64,000 nt of DNA from CAVQGZ01 sp964356295 (GTDB taxonomy: Bacteria > Actinomycetota > Actinomycetes > Jiangellales > Jiangellaceae), in assembly GCA_964356295.1 (NCBI GenBank), contig CAYHHE010000002.1, forward strand, positions 1-64,000, in the 5' to 3' direction. Positions 38,798 to 49,475 of this stretch are shown here, piece by piece. Position 1 is the first letter of the stretch; each line of letters begins with the position of its first letter. A model generated the notes under the pieces. It made no database searches and had not been told where the DNA came from. It saw only the letters and a list, made by a program, of their open reading frames with translations. The position numbers and the translations under genes were made by a program.

Positions 38798-40291
38798 CTA
38801 GAGGCCGCCGATGCCGACGTACTTCGTCTCGAGGTACTCCGAGATGCCCTCGCGGCCGCCCTCGCGACCGAAGCCGGAGGCCTTGACCCCCCCGAACGGG
38901 GCCGCCGGGTTGGAGATCACCCCGGCGTTGAGCGCCACCATGCCTGACTCGAGTCTCTCGCTGACCCGCAGCGCCCGGGCGAGATCCTGAGTGAAGACGT
39001 AGGAGATCAGGCCGAACTCGGTCGAGTTGGCCCGGCGCAGCGCCTCGTCCTCGCTGGAGAAGCGGACCACCGGGGCCACCGGTCCGAAGATCTCCTCCCG
39101 ACTCACCCGCGCGGCCTCGGGCACGTCGAGCAGCACGGCGGGGGCCAGGAAGAACCCCGGCCCGTCCAGAGCCGAGCCGCCGGTGAGAACCCGCGCACCG
39201 TGGTCGGTGGCGTCGGACACCAGCGCCAAGATGTCCGCCCGCGCCTTCTCGTTGATGACCGGCCCGACCTGGACACCCTCCTCGACGCCACGTCCGACCT
39301 TCAGCCTCGCCAACCGGTCGGCAAGCCTGGACGAGAACTCCTCGGCCACCTCGTCGGCCACCAGGAACCGGTTGGCCGCGGTGCATGCCTCTCCTACGTT
39401 GCGCATCTTCGCCTGCACGGCACCCTCCACCGCCGCGTCAAGATCGGCGTCGGCGAAGACGAGGAACGGGGCGTTCCCGCCCAGCTCCATCGACACCCGC
39501 AGCAGCTGCTGCGCCGACTGCTCCACCAGCCGCTGTCCCACCCCGGTAGACCCGGTGAACGAGAGCTTGCGCGCCCGAGCGTCCCTGATCAGCGGTTCCA
39601 TCACAGCCCCGGACGACCGTGTCGTGACCACGTTGAGCACCCCGTCGGGCAGTCCCGCCTCGGCCATGATCCCGGCCAGTGCGAGCATCGACAGCGGGGT
39701 CTCCGCGGCCGGCTTCACCACCATCGTGCAGCCCGCGGCCACGGCCGGCCCGATCTTGCGGGTGCCCATGGCCATCGGGAAGTTCCACGGCGTGATCAGC
39801 AGGCAGGGCCCCACCGGCTGCTGCATCACCAGGATCCGCTTGTCCCCGGCCGGGGCCACCCGGTAGTCCCCGTGGATGCGTACTGCCTCCTCAGCGAACC
39901 AGCGGAAGAACTCCGCCGCGTACACGATCTCCGCCCGCGACTCGGCCAGCGGCTTGCCCATCTCCAGGGTCATCAGCAGGGCCAGGTCGTCCAGCCTGTC
40001 GTGCAGCATCCCGAACGCGCGACGCAGGATCTCGCCTCGCTCCCGCGGGGCGGTGGCGGCCCACCCCGGCTGGGCGTCCGCGGCAGCGTCCAGGGCGGCC
40101 ATCCCGTCGGCCGGCGTCGCGTTCGCCACGTCGGTCAGCGCCGCACCGGTGGACGGGTCGAGCACCGGGAACGTCGCCCCCCCGGAGGCCTCCCGCCGCT
40201 GCCCGGCCACGAACAGGCCGGTGGGCACGGACGCGACCACGGCGCGCTCCTGCTCGGCGGACACGGAGGACGGGGGGACGGTCGTGGGCAT
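38798..40291 (-). CDS. gabD: succinate-semialdehyde dehydrogenase (NAD(P)+)
   Basis: Oxidises succinate semialdehyde to succinate at the end of the GABA shunt. The 497-aa ALDH has PWNFPMAMGTRKIGPAVAAGCTMVVKPA and FTGSTGVGQRLV. The general-base glutamate lies in MELGGNAPFLVF and the catalytic Cys in VGEACTAANRF; NPAAPFGGVKASGFGREGGREGI follows. These match GabD-type SSADH. ATG at 40291 has GAGGTG 5 nt upstream. It is divergent from gabT across 106 bp, which supports the assignment. Confidence 0.88.
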   Translation of the reverse strand: MPTTVPPSSVSAEQERAVVASVPTGLFVAGQRREASGGATFPVLDPSTGAALTDVANATPADGMAALDAAADAQPGWAATAPRERGEILRRAFGMLHDRLDDLALLMTLEMGKPLAESRAEIVYAAEFFRWFAEEAVRIHGDYRVAPAGDKRILVMQQPVGPCLLITPWNFPMAMGTRKIGPAVAAGCTMVVKPAAETPLSMLALAGIMAEAGLPDGVLNVVTTRSSGAVMEPLIRDARARKLSFTGSTGVGQRLVEQSAQQLLRVSMELGGNAPFLVFADADLDAAVEGAVQAKMRNVGEACTAANRFLVADEVAEEFSSRLADRLARLKVGRGVEEGVQVGPVINEKARADILALVSDATDHGARVLTGGSALDGPGFFLAPAVLLDVPEAARVSREEIFGPVAPVVRFSSEDEALRRANSTEFGLISYVFTQDLARALRVSERLESGMVALNAGVISNPAAPFGGVKASGFGREGGREGISEYLETKYVGIGGL

Positions 40292-40383
40292 GGGAGCACC
40301 TCGGGGTCGGTCGGGCATGGGGCCATGGCGGACGGGGACGCCGTCCGCGGTCTCGACGCTATCGCGCCGAGACCGCCGCTGCG

Positions 40384-40389
40384 TACGCT
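40384..40389 (+). promoter_or_regulatory. candidate -10 box, gabT
   Basis: TACGCT lies 8 nt before the gabT ATG with no ribosome binding site between, again the leaderless spacing. The 106-bp gabD-gabT spacer presumably also holds the divergent gabD promoter, which I could not place. Confidence 0.35.
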
Positions 40390-40397
40390 GGCGGCTC

Positions 40398-41765
40398 ATG
40401 ACCAGCGTCCTCGACCCGTCCGCCCAGCAGACCCTCGCGCCCGCCGTCACCCAAGAGCGACGGCTCGTCACCGAGATCCCGGGGCCCCGGTCGCAGAAGC
40501 TGGCAGCGCGCAAGGTCGCGGCCGTGGCCCGCGGCGTCGGCACCATGCTGCCGGTCTACGTGGTGGCCGCGGCGGGCGGCATCCTGCGTGACGTCGACGG
40601 CAACCAGCTCATCGACTTCGGCTCGGGCATCGCCGTCACCAACGTGGGCAACTCGGCCCCCACCGTGGTTGCCGGCGTGCAGCAGCAGGTCGCCGCGTTC
40701 ACCCACACCTGCTTCATGGTCACGCCCTACGAGGGGTACGTGGCCGTGGCCGAGCAGCTCAACCGGCTCACGCCCGGCGACCACGACAAGCGCACCGCAC
40801 TGTTCAACTCCGGCGCCGAGGCGGTCGAGAACGCGGTGAAGATCGCCCGCGCCTACACCGGCCGCCAGGCCGTCGCCGCGTTCGACCACGCCTACCACGG
40901 GCGGACGAACCTCACCATGGCACTCACCTCGAAGTCGATGCCGTACAAGCACTCCTTCGGGCCGTTCGCCCCCGAGGTCTACCGCGCACCGATGTCCTAC
41001 CCCTTCCGCGAACCGGCGCCCACGAGCGGGCCGGAGGCGGCCCAGCGGGCGATCTCCCTGCTCGAGAAGCAGGTCGGGGCCGACACCCTGGCCGCGGTCG
41101 CGGTCGAGCCGATCCAGGGCGAGGGCGGCTTCGTCGTTCCCGCCCCCGGCTTCCTGCCCGCCATCGCGGCATGGTGCCGCGACAACGGGGTGGTCCTCGT
41201 GGCCGACGAGATCCAGACCGGCTTCTGCCGCACCGGGACCTGGTTCGCCTGCGAGCACGAAGGGGTTGTGCCCGACCTCATCACCACCGCCAAGGGCATC
41301 GCCGGCGGCATGCCGCTCGCGGCCGTCACCGGGCGCGCTGAGATCATGGACGCCGCCCACGTGGGCGGCCTGGGCGGCACCTACGGCGGCAACCCCGTCG
41401 CGTGCGCCGCCGCGCTCGGGGCGATCGCCACGCTCGAGCAGGACGACCTCGCGGCCCGGGCCCGCTGGATCGAGGAGACGATGACCGCGAGGCTGCGGCA
41501 GATCGCCGCCGAGCACCCGGTCGTCGGGGACGTCCGCGGCCGCGGCGCCATGCTCGCCGTCGAGCTCACCACCCCGGGCACCACCGAGCCGGACGCCGCC
41601 CGCACCGCCGCGGTCAGCGCGGCCTGCCACCGCCGCGGCCTGGTCACCCTGACCTGCGGCACCTACGGCAACGTGCTGCGCTTCCTGCCGCCGCTGGTGA
41701 TCGGCGAGGACCTGCTGACCGAGGGTCTGGACCTGCTGACCGAGGCCTTCGCCGAGACAGCCTGA
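40398..41765 (+). CDS. gabT: 4-aminobutyrate--2-oxoglutarate aminotransferase
   Basis: PLP enzyme converting GABA to succinate semialdehyde. The 455-aa class III aminotransferase has IDFGSGIAVTNVGNSAPTVV, FNSGAEAVENAVKIARAYTGR, FDHAYHGRTNLTMALTSK, EPIQGEGGFVVP and the cofactor-binding LVADEIQTGF. The Schiff-base Lys is in TTAKGIAGGMPLAAV. GSGIAVTNVG and TCFMVTPYEGYV are typical of GabT. ATG at 40398; convergent with the saccharopine-dehydrogenase-like gene. Confidence 0.93.
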   Translation: MTSVLDPSAQQTLAPAVTQERRLVTEIPGPRSQKLAARKVAAVARGVGTMLPVYVVAAAGGILRDVDGNQLIDFGSGIAVTNVGNSAPTVVAGVQQQVAAFTHTCFMVTPYEGYVAVAEQLNRLTPGDHDKRTALFNSGAEAVENAVKIARAYTGRQAVAAFDHAYHGRTNLTMALTSKSMPYKHSFGPFAPEVYRAPMSYPFREPAPTSGPEAAQRAISLLEKQVGADTLAAVAVEPIQGEGGFVVPAPGFLPAIAAWCRDNGVVLVADEIQTGFCRTGTWFACEHEGVVPDLITTAKGIAGGMPLAAVTGRAEIMDAAHVGGLGGTYGGNPVACAAALGAIATLEQDDLAARARWIEETMTARLRQIAAEHPVVGDVRGRGAMLAVELTTPGTTEPDAARTAAVSAACHRRGLVTLTCGTYGNVLRFLPPLVIGEDLLTEGLDLLTEAFAETA

Positions 41766-41819
41766 CGCGGCCTGGACACGCGGGCGGGCAGAGTCGACGC
41801 TCGTACCGGCCAGGCGGCG

Positions 41820-43040
41820 TCAGCCCTGGGGGGTGCGCTCGGCGACGCCGACCTCCTGGCCGTAGTCCCCGCGCAGCAGGTCGAGAAACGGCACGGCGTC
41901 GAACGCCTCGGGGCCGAGCACGCCGGCACCGCCCCAGACGCCGTCGGCGAGCAGCTCGAGGGCGACGGCCGGGCCGAGCGCCGTCTGCCAGACGACCGCC
42001 TGGGTGCCCCACTCGCGCATCGACTGCTCGTTGTCGGCGAGGTGGTAGAGGTACACCTCGCGCGGGTTGCCGTCCTTGCCGGTGCCGGCGACCCACAGCC
42101 CAGCGCAGGTCGTGCCGGTCATCTTGTCCCCCAGCGTCGCCGGGTCGGGCAGGGTGGCGGCGACGACGTCCCGGGGGCTCACGCTCACGTCGTGGACGCT
42201 CACCTTGTCGGTGCGGTCCAGACCGAGCTTGTGCAGCACCTGCAGGACCTCGATGAACTCGTCGCCGAGGCCGAACTTGAAGGTGACCCGGTTCGCCTCC
42301 ACCCAGCGCGGCATGAGCACGACCTCCTCGTGCTCGACGTTCACGCACTCGACCGGGCCGATGCCGCCGGGGAAGTCGAACACCTCGGGCTCGCTGAATG
42401 GCGCAGTGGTGTACCAGCCGCGCTCCTTCTCCCAGATGATCGGCGGGTTGAGGCACTCCTCGATCACGGTCCAGATGGAGAACGTCGGCGCGAAGTCGTA
42501 GCCGGAGATCTCGAGGTTGGACGCGTCCCGCACGCCTAGCTGGTCGATGCTCGAGAACAGGTGGTCCGCGGCGTAGCGGGCGAACACGTCCACGACACCG
42601 GGCTCGACCCCCATCCCGACCAGGGCCAGCCGACCCTCGTTCTCCCAGGACGGCGCGTGCGCGAACTGCTCGTCGCCGAGCTTGACGCCCACCTGCGAGA
42701 ACGGGTGGTCGGCGTCCTTGGACGACAGGCTCATCGCGGTGTCGAGGTAGTGGGCCCCGGCGATGAAGGCGCCCTCGAAGATCGACAGCACGAAGCGAGG
42801 GTCGACCAGGTTGAGGACGTGGGTGATGCGGTGCGCTCGGCACAGGTCGGCGACGGCGTGGGGGTCGCTCGCGTCGACCTTCGCAGCAGTGAACCGGCTG
42901 TCGGCGACCCGGTCGGCCAGGGCGCGGGCCCGGTCCTTGTCGTAGTCGGCGACGACGCACGCCTGCAGAAACCCCCGTCGCGCCAAGATCAGAGCCGCCG
43001 ACGAGCCCACGCCTCCTGCACCCACGATCAGCAGTCGCAT
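41820..43040 (-). CDS. saccharopine dehydrogenase-like oxidoreductase
   Basis: The 406-aa protein has an N-terminal Rossmann motif (MRLLIVGAGGVGSSAALILARRG) and the saccharopine/carboxynorspermidine dehydrogenase pattern LVGMGVEPGVVDVFARYAADHLF. A C-terminal half carries NVEHEEVVLMPRWVEANRVTFKFG and TQAVVWQTALGPAVALELLADGV. Relatives act on lysine/glutamate or polyamine-derived imines. Context with agmatinase, GABA and aldehyde enzymes suggests polyamine or lysine breakdown, but the substrate is not readable. ATG at 43040 is preferred; a GTG at 43046 would add two residues. Confidence 0.75.
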   Translation of the reverse strand: MRLLIVGAGGVGSSAALILARRGFLQACVVADYDKDRARALADRVADSRFTAAKVDASDPHAVADLCRAHRITHVLNLVDPRFVLSIFEGAFIAGAHYLDTAMSLSSKDADHPFSQVGVKLGDEQFAHAPSWENEGRLALVGMGVEPGVVDVFARYAADHLFSSIDQLGVRDASNLEISGYDFAPTFSIWTVIEECLNPPIIWEKERGWYTTAPFSEPEVFDFPGGIGPVECVNVEHEEVVLMPRWVEANRVTFKFGLGDEFIEVLQVLHKLGLDRTDKVSVHDVSVSPRDVVAATLPDPATLGDKMTGTTCAGLWVAGTGKDGNPREVYLYHLADNEQSMREWGTQAVVWQTALGPAVALELLADGVWGGAGVLGPEAFDAVPFLDLLRGDYGQEVGVAERTPQG

Positions 43041-43165
43041 CGGCACAACGTAGCGACTACCGCAGGCCGCGGCTGCCCCAGGATCGGGATGCTCGGCTGG
43101 CGTCGATCACCCTCCGGACGGCCCGGCGCGGGCGAGGATGGCGCGGAGGCACCCTCAGCACGGCC

Positions 43166-43441
43166 GTGCGCGAGACGCTGTCGTCGCTGCGGACGATCTG
43201 GGACGAGAGCGGGGGATCCGCCGCGGTCGGGCTGTGGGCGGCTGTGCGGCTCGGCGCAGTCGCCGTCGTGACGTCCCCGGCTGCCGTCCTACGCAGGCCA
43301 GGCGGTCACCCGCCGCCGCGGCCGTCCAGCAGGGGCTGCGTCGGGTCCCAGGGGTCACCCCGGCGGCGTCGGGCGATGGCCGACAGCGCCTCGAGCGCGA
43401 CGCGGTTGGCAAGCGCTGCGGTGATGCCTGCGTGGTCGTAG
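43166..43441 (+). CDS. doubtful small ORF, 91 codons
   Basis: In the 265-bp spacer between the saccharopine-dehydrogenase-like gene and the agmatinase gene, a GTG-started plus-strand frame (MRETLSSLRTIWDESGG, then AAVGLWAAVRLGAVAVV) shows coding-like codon bias in its first 45 codons. It then runs antisense into the agmatinase gene for 136 bp and has no proper ribosome binding site. It may be a gene remnant or chance. I recognise no family. Confidence 0.2.
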   Translation: MRETLSSLRTIWDESGGSAAVGLWAAVRLGAVAVVTSPAAVLRRPGGHPPPRPSSRGCVGSQGSPRRRRAMADSASSATRLASAAVMPAWS

Positions 43442-44316
43442 GGCGGGCTGACCTCCACCACGTCCACCCCCACCACCGGCAGCTCGAGCCCGATCCGCCG
43501 CACCGCGTCGAGCAGCTGACGGGCGCTCAGCCCCCCCGGCTCGGGGGTGCCGGTGCCGGGGGCGTGGCCAGGGTCGGCGACGTCGATGTCGACCGACAGG
43601 AACACCCCGTCGCAGTCGTCGGTGGCGATCGCGAACGCCTCGGTCAGGCATGTGTCGAGGCCCCGGGCAACGATCTCGCTCATCTCGTAGGAGCGCATCC
43701 GCTGGTCGGCCATCCAGTCCAGCGTCTCCGGCGGGGGCCAGTAGCCCCGCAGCCCGACCTGGAGGAACCGGTCCCCGCGCACCGCGCCGGACTCGATGAG
43801 CCGGCGCATCGGCTGGCCGTGGCCGATGAGCGAGCCGAACGCGATGTCGCCGGTGTCGGCGTGGGCGTCGAAGTGGACGAGGCTGATGCGGCCCCAACCG
43901 ATCGCCCGGGCCACTCCGGTGGCGTTGGGCCAGGTGATGGTGTGGTCGCCGCCGAGCACCAGCGGGATCGCGCCGGTGCGGGCCACCTTCTCGATGGCGG
44001 CCTCCAGGTCGTGACAGGAGCGCGCGGCGTCCCCGGAGAACATCTCCACGTCGCCGGCGTCGCGCACCACCAGGTCGGCCAGTCCGTCGGCGCGCAAGGG
44101 CAGGGACGGGCGGGAGCCGTCGTGCGGCAGGTAGTCGGTGGTGCGGATCGCGTACGGGCCGAAGCGCGCCCCGGACCGGTAGGACGTGCCCCCGTCGAAC
44201 GGCGCCCCGACGACGACGACGTCGGCGTCGGCGTAGCTGGAGGCGTCATCCAGGTCGCAGCGCTGCACGCCGAGGAACGTGACGTCGGGGCCGAACTGGG
44301 GTCCGTAGCGGGTCAT
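43306..44316 (-). CDS. speB: agmatinase / guanidino-acid ureohydrolase
   Basis: Mn-dependent ureohydrolase releasing urea from a guanidino compound. The 336-aa protein carries the metal motifs GGDH (VLGGDHTITWP), DAHAD (VHFDAHADTGD) and SVDIDVADP, plus the C-terminal GVDVVEVSPPYDHAGITAALA. Agmatinase, guanidinobutyrase and guanidinopropionase are hard to tell apart by sequence. Products would be putrescine, GABA or beta-alanine, and all have matching enzymes nearby. Divergent from the APC permease gene over 144 bp, which suggests co-regulated uptake. Confidence 0.85.
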   Translation of the reverse strand: MTRYGPQFGPDVTFLGVQRCDLDDASSYADADVVVVGAPFDGGTSYRSGARFGPYAIRTTDYLPHDGSRPSLPLRADGLADLVVRDAGDVEMFSGDAARSCHDLEAAIEKVARTGAIPLVLGGDHTITWPNATGVARAIGWGRISLVHFDAHADTGDIAFGSLIGHGQPMRRLIESGAVRGDRFLQVGLRGYWPPPETLDWMADQRMRSYEMSEIVARGLDTCLTEAFAIATDDCDGVFLSVDIDVADPGHAPGTGTPEPGGLSARQLLDAVRRIGLELPVVGVDVVEVSPPYDHAGITAALANRVALEALSAIARRRRGDPWDPTQPLLDGRGGG

Positions 44317-44394
44317 GGCCAGTCATCCTGCCCCGCCGGGCCGCCCCGGCGACGCATTCCCGCTCACCCGCTCCTGGTGCGCCTGTGCGTCTGG

Positions 44395-44424
44395 TTGGGC
44401 GTTCGACCGGCGTTCACCTACAGT
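44395..44424 (+). promoter_or_regulatory. candidate sigma70-type promoter of the permease
   Basis: TTGGGC (44395-44400) and TACAGT (44419-44424) are separated by 18 nt, close to the vegetative consensus, 36 bp before the permease ATG. Confidence 0.45.
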
Positions 44425-44460
44425 CTCGCCCACCCGCCCCGAGCGTGAGGACCGTCACAG

Positions 44461-46158
44461 ATGACTGAGCAGCATCTCGTCCCCGTCGACGTCTCCGGTG
44501 ATCTCCGTGAGAAGGGCCTCGCGGCCAACGCCCTGGGGCTGAAGGAGAGCGTGGTCATCGGCCTGGCGTCAACCGCCCCCGCCTACTCGCTCGCGGCCAC
44601 GCTCGGCTACCTCATCCTGCAGGTCGGGGAGTTCTCCGCCGCCTCGATCCTGGTGGCCTTCGTCCCGATGCTGTTCACCGCCTTCGCTTACCGGGAACTG
44701 AACCGAGCGGTGCCCGACTCGGGCACCACGTTCACCTGGGGCACCAAGGCGTTCGGTCCGTGGGTGGGGTGGATGGGCGGCTGGGCGGTCGCGCTGTCCG
44801 GGACGATCTTCCTGGCCAACGCCGCCGAGGTCGCGGCCTTCTACCTCTTCACCGCTCTCGGCGAGATGGGCGTACCGGGAATGGCCGACCTCGCCAGCAA
44901 CAAGTGGGCGACCCTCGTCCTGGGCTCAGCCTCGATCGCGCTGATGACGTGGATCAGCTACCGCGGCATCCAGATCTCCTCGCGGGTGCAGAACGTCCTG
45001 ATCGTCTTCCAGTACGCAGCGCTGGCGCTCTTCGCCGGTGCGTTGCTCATCCCCGTGATCAACGGGACCGCGCCCCAGGGTGGCTTCTCCTTCTCCCTCG
45101 GCCAGCTCAACCCGCTGTCGATCGACAGCAGCCAGGCGCTGTTCGCCGCGGTCGTCATCGGCGTCTTCTTGTTCTGGGGCTGGGAGAGCACCCTGTCGGT
45201 CAACGAGGAGACCAAGGATCCCGACAAGACCCCGGGCCGCGCCGCCATCATCTCAACGCTGACGATCCTCGCCACCTACCTGACCGTCACGATGGCGGTC
45301 GTCGCCTACGGCGGTGCCGGCGGCGGCCTGCTCGACTTCAGCGAGGCGGCCGTGGCCGAGGGCAGCGCCGACGACGTGTTCACCCCGCCGGCCGCAGCCA
45401 TCGGGTTGTGGCTGGCCATAGTCATCCAGCTGGCCATCGTGATCTCGGCACTGTCGTCGACGCAGACGACGATCCTGCCCACCACCCGCGGCTTCCTCGC
45501 CATGGGCGTCTACAAGGCGCTGCCCAGGGGGTTCGCGGACGTGCACCCGCAGTACCTGAGCCCCAGCTACGCGACGCTCGTCATGGGGGCCGCCGCGATC
45601 GTCTACTACATCGGGATGACGATCATCAGCCAGAACATGCTGTACGACTCCATCGCCTCGATCGGCCTGGCGATCACGTTCTACTACGCAGTGACCGGCT
45701 ACTCCAGCGTCTGGTACTTCCGCAAGGACCTCACCGACTCGGCGAAGGACTTCCTCCTCAAGGGACTGCTGCCGTTGCTCGGCGCGGCGATGCTGACCTG
45801 GATCTTCGTCCAGAGCGCGATCGGGCTCTCCGACCCCGAGGAGAACTTCTCCACCCTGCCCGGCCCGCTGGCCGGCATCGGCGCTGCGTTCGTGCTCGGC
45901 ATCGGCGGGCTGCTCATCGGCGTGCTGCTCATGGTCTACCTGGCCACCCGCGAGCAGTACAAGCCGTTCTTCGCCGGCGAGACCCTCACCCGCGACACCC
46001 CCGTGCTCGTCGTCGAGGACGAGCACGCGCTCGTCGTATCTCATGAGATCCCCGTCGGCGAGCACGTCGACCCCGACCGGGTGGAGAACGTCCTCGACGT
46101 GCTGGAGGAGCAGGCCCACCCGGGCCACACGCACCCTCACCACCACAAGGACGAGTAG
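44461..46158 (+). CDS. APC-superfamily amino acid/polyamine permease
   Basis: The 565-aa protein has about 12 membrane helices and the APC signature near the N-terminus (LKESVVIGLASTAPAYSLAATLGYLI), followed by AFAYRELNRAVPDSGTTFTWGTKAFGPWVGW. FFWGWESTLSVNEETKDPDKTPGRAAI is typical of the family. The C-terminal cytoplasmic tail is unusual, ending in the His-rich HPGHTHPHHHKDE. Divergent to the agmatinase gene, so uptake of agmatine, putrescine or a guanidino acid is likely by context. GAGG precedes the ATG. Confidence 0.88.
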   Translation: MTEQHLVPVDVSGDLREKGLAANALGLKESVVIGLASTAPAYSLAATLGYLILQVGEFSAASILVAFVPMLFTAFAYRELNRAVPDSGTTFTWGTKAFGPWVGWMGGWAVALSGTIFLANAAEVAAFYLFTALGEMGVPGMADLASNKWATLVLGSASIALMTWISYRGIQISSRVQNVLIVFQYAALALFAGALLIPVINGTAPQGGFSFSLGQLNPLSIDSSQALFAAVVIGVFLFWGWESTLSVNEETKDPDKTPGRAAIISTLTILATYLTVTMAVVAYGGAGGGLLDFSEAAVAEGSADDVFTPPAAAIGLWLAIVIQLAIVISALSSTQTTILPTTRGFLAMGVYKALPRGFADVHPQYLSPSYATLVMGAAAIVYYIGMTIISQNMLYDSIASIGLAITFYYAVTGYSSVWYFRKDLTDSAKDFLLKGLLPLLGAAMLTWIFVQSAIGLSDPEENFSTLPGPLAGIGAAFVLGIGGLLIGVLLMVYLATREQYKPFFAGETLTRDTPVLVVEDEHALVVSHEIPVGEHVDPDRVENVLDVLEEQAHPGHTHPHHHKDE

Positions 46159-46180
46159 CCGCCTGATCATGCCGAGGCGG
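46159..46180. terminator. hairpin between convergent permease and cupin genes
   Basis: CCGCCT (46159-46164) pairs with AGGCGG (46175-46180) over a 10-nt loop, starting at the permease stop codon. Probable bidirectional terminator. Confidence 0.4.
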
Positions 46181-46205
46181 AGGCCGGCGAAGCGCCATGG
46201 GCTGG

Positions 46206-46531
46206 TCAGTCGGCGACGACGTAGACCTTGCGCAGCGGCTCGCTCACCGTCCAGGTCGTCCGGGCACCGGCGTCCAGGCGCACCACGTCGCCGGTGCCGA
46301 CCTCGACCGACTCCCCGCCCTCGACGTCGATGCGGGCCCGGCCCGACAGGACGACGAACGTCTCGTCCGCCTCGGTGTCGGTGGACACTCCCACCGAGTG
46401 CTCCCACACGCCCACCTCGAGCCCGCCGTGGTCCCACAGGATGACGGCGCCCGCCTTTGGCTCCCCCTGCACCACCTGGTCGGTCGCGACGGGTTCGAGC
46501 GGGACGGCCAGGCCGCGGGCCGGCACGACCT

Positions 46532-46535
<4 letters not shown>
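46206..46535 (-). CDS. cupin-domain protein (Cupin_3/DUF861-like)
   Basis: The 109-aa single-domain cupin has GLEVGVWEHSVGVSTDTEADETFVVLSGRARIDVEGG, the two cupin motifs, and VRLDAGARTTWTVSEPLRKVYVV at the end, close to the DUF861/Cupin_3 group found beside amine-catabolic genes. Such proteins may be regulators or small-molecule binders. GTG at 46535 overlaps the mmsA stop by 4 bp, so it belongs to the mmsA unit. Confidence 0.8.
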
Positions 46536-48025
<1,490 letters not shown>

Positions 48026-48053
48026 GGGTCTCTCCTCGAGTCGTCGGTTGGGG

Positions 48054-49475
48054 TCAGGAGTCGAAGCCGAGGCCGAACCGGTCGAGCGTGCGCAGCCAGA
48101 CGTTGCGCCGACCGTCCCGGGCATCGGCCTGGGCGATGGAGCGACGGGTGAGCTCGATGACGCCGTAGCGCAGCGGCTCGGGCGGGAAGGGCAGCGGCTT
48201 GCCGCGCACCATGGCCAGCGAGGTGCGTTCCGCCGCGGCCGGGTCGGTGGCCCCGTCCAGCAGGTCGAGCACGACCTGGGCGCCGAAGCGGGTGGCCCCG
48301 ACGCCGAGGCCGGTGTAGCCGGCGACGTAGCCGACCTTGCCGTCGTACGCGGTGCCCCAGAACTGGCTGAAGCGGCTGCAGGTGTCGATGACGCCGCCCC
48401 AGCGGTGGCTGAAGCGCAGCCCCTCTAGCTGGGGGAAGGTGCGGAAGAAGTTGCGCACGAGGGCGATGAACGTGTCCGGACGCTGGTCGAGCTCGTGGCT
48501 CACGGCGTTGCGGAAGTGGTAGACGGCGTCGTAGCCGCCCCACAGGATCCGGTCGTCGGCACTGAGCCGGTAGTAGTGGAACTGGTTCGCGGCGTCGGCC
48601 AGCCCCTGCCGGCGCGACCAGCCGATGGACTCCCGCTGCTGCGGTGTCAACGGCTCGGTCATCAGCGCGTAGTCGTAGACCGGCACCACGAACGAGCGCA
48701 GCCGGCGCAGCAGCGGCGGGAAGCCGTTGGTGCACAGCGCCACCCGCCGCGCGCGGACGCTGCCGAACCCGGTGCGGGCGATCATCGCGCTGCCGTCGTC
48801 CTCCAGCCGGGTGACGCGGGTGTGCTCGTAGAAGCGCACGCCCAGCGCCTCGCACGCGCGCTGCAGTCCCCACGCGAGCCGCGCCGGGTCGACCAGGACG
48901 ACGCCGTCGCGGTGCCAGGCCCCGCCGAGATAGGTGGGCGAACAGACCTCGGCCCGCGCGGCGTCGGCGTCGAGCCACTCGGCGTCCCAGCCGTGCTCGG
49001 CCAGCAGGTCCACCGACTCGCGCAGCCCGTCCACCTGCCACGGCTGAGTGGCCATCGTCAGCTCGCCGGTGCGTTCGAGCCGGCAGTCGATGCCGTAGCG
49101 GTCCACGGCCGCGACCAGCCCGTCAAGGTTCTGCCGGCCCAGCCGCTCCAGCGTGGCGATCTCGTCGGGCCAGCGCGCCACCCCGTTGCCGATGCCGTGG
49201 GTGATGCTGGCCGACACGAAGCCGCCGTTGCGGCCGGACGCAGCCCAGCCCACGGTCTGCGACTCCAGCACGACGACGTCGCGGGCGGGGTCGGCCTCCT
49301 TGGCCAGCAGCGCCGTCCACAGGCCGCTGTAGCCAGCGCCGACGACCACCAGGTCGGCGTCGGTCGAACCGGTCAACGTCTCGGCCGCCTCGGGCGGGTC
49401 GGGCACGTCGAGCCAGAATGGGCGTGGCTCGGCGTCGCGCAGCGAGGCCAGCAGGGCCGGGTCGGTCACGCTCAT
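48054..49475 (-). CDS. FAD-dependent amine/amino-acid oxidoreductase (DAO family, PuuB-like)
   Basis: The 473-aa protein has the dinucleotide motif ADLVVVGAGYSGLWTALLAKE followed by VVLESQTVGWAASGRNGGFVSA, the pattern of the DAO family that includes gamma-glutamylputrescine oxidase. The C-terminal WGGVIDTCSRFSQFWG and GYVAGYTGLGVGATRFGAQV are the FAD-binding end. ATG at 49475 overlaps the aldehyde dehydrogenase stop by 4 bp, so the oxidase and dehydrogenase are likely to act in sequence (amine to aldehyde to acid). The substrate is inferred from context. Confidence 0.85.
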   Translation of the reverse strand: MSVTDPALLASLRDAEPRPFWLDVPDPPEAAETLTGSTDADLVVVGAGYSGLWTALLAKEADPARDVVVLESQTVGWAASGRNGGFVSASITHGIGNGVARWPDEIATLERLGRQNLDGLVAAVDRYGIDCRLERTGELTMATQPWQVDGLRESVDLLAEHGWDAEWLDADAARAEVCSPTYLGGAWHRDGVVLVDPARLAWGLQRACEALGVRFYEHTRVTRLEDDGSAMIARTGFGSVRARRVALCTNGFPPLLRRLRSFVVPVYDYALMTEPLTPQQRESIGWSRRQGLADAANQFHYYRLSADDRILWGGYDAVYHFRNAVSHELDQRPDTFIALVRNFFRTFPQLEGLRFSHRWGGVIDTCSRFSQFWGTAYDGKVGYVAGYTGLGVGATRFGAQVVLDLLDGATDPAAAERTSLAMVRGKPLPFPPEPLRYGVIELTRRSIAQADARDGRRNVWLRTLDRFGLGFDS

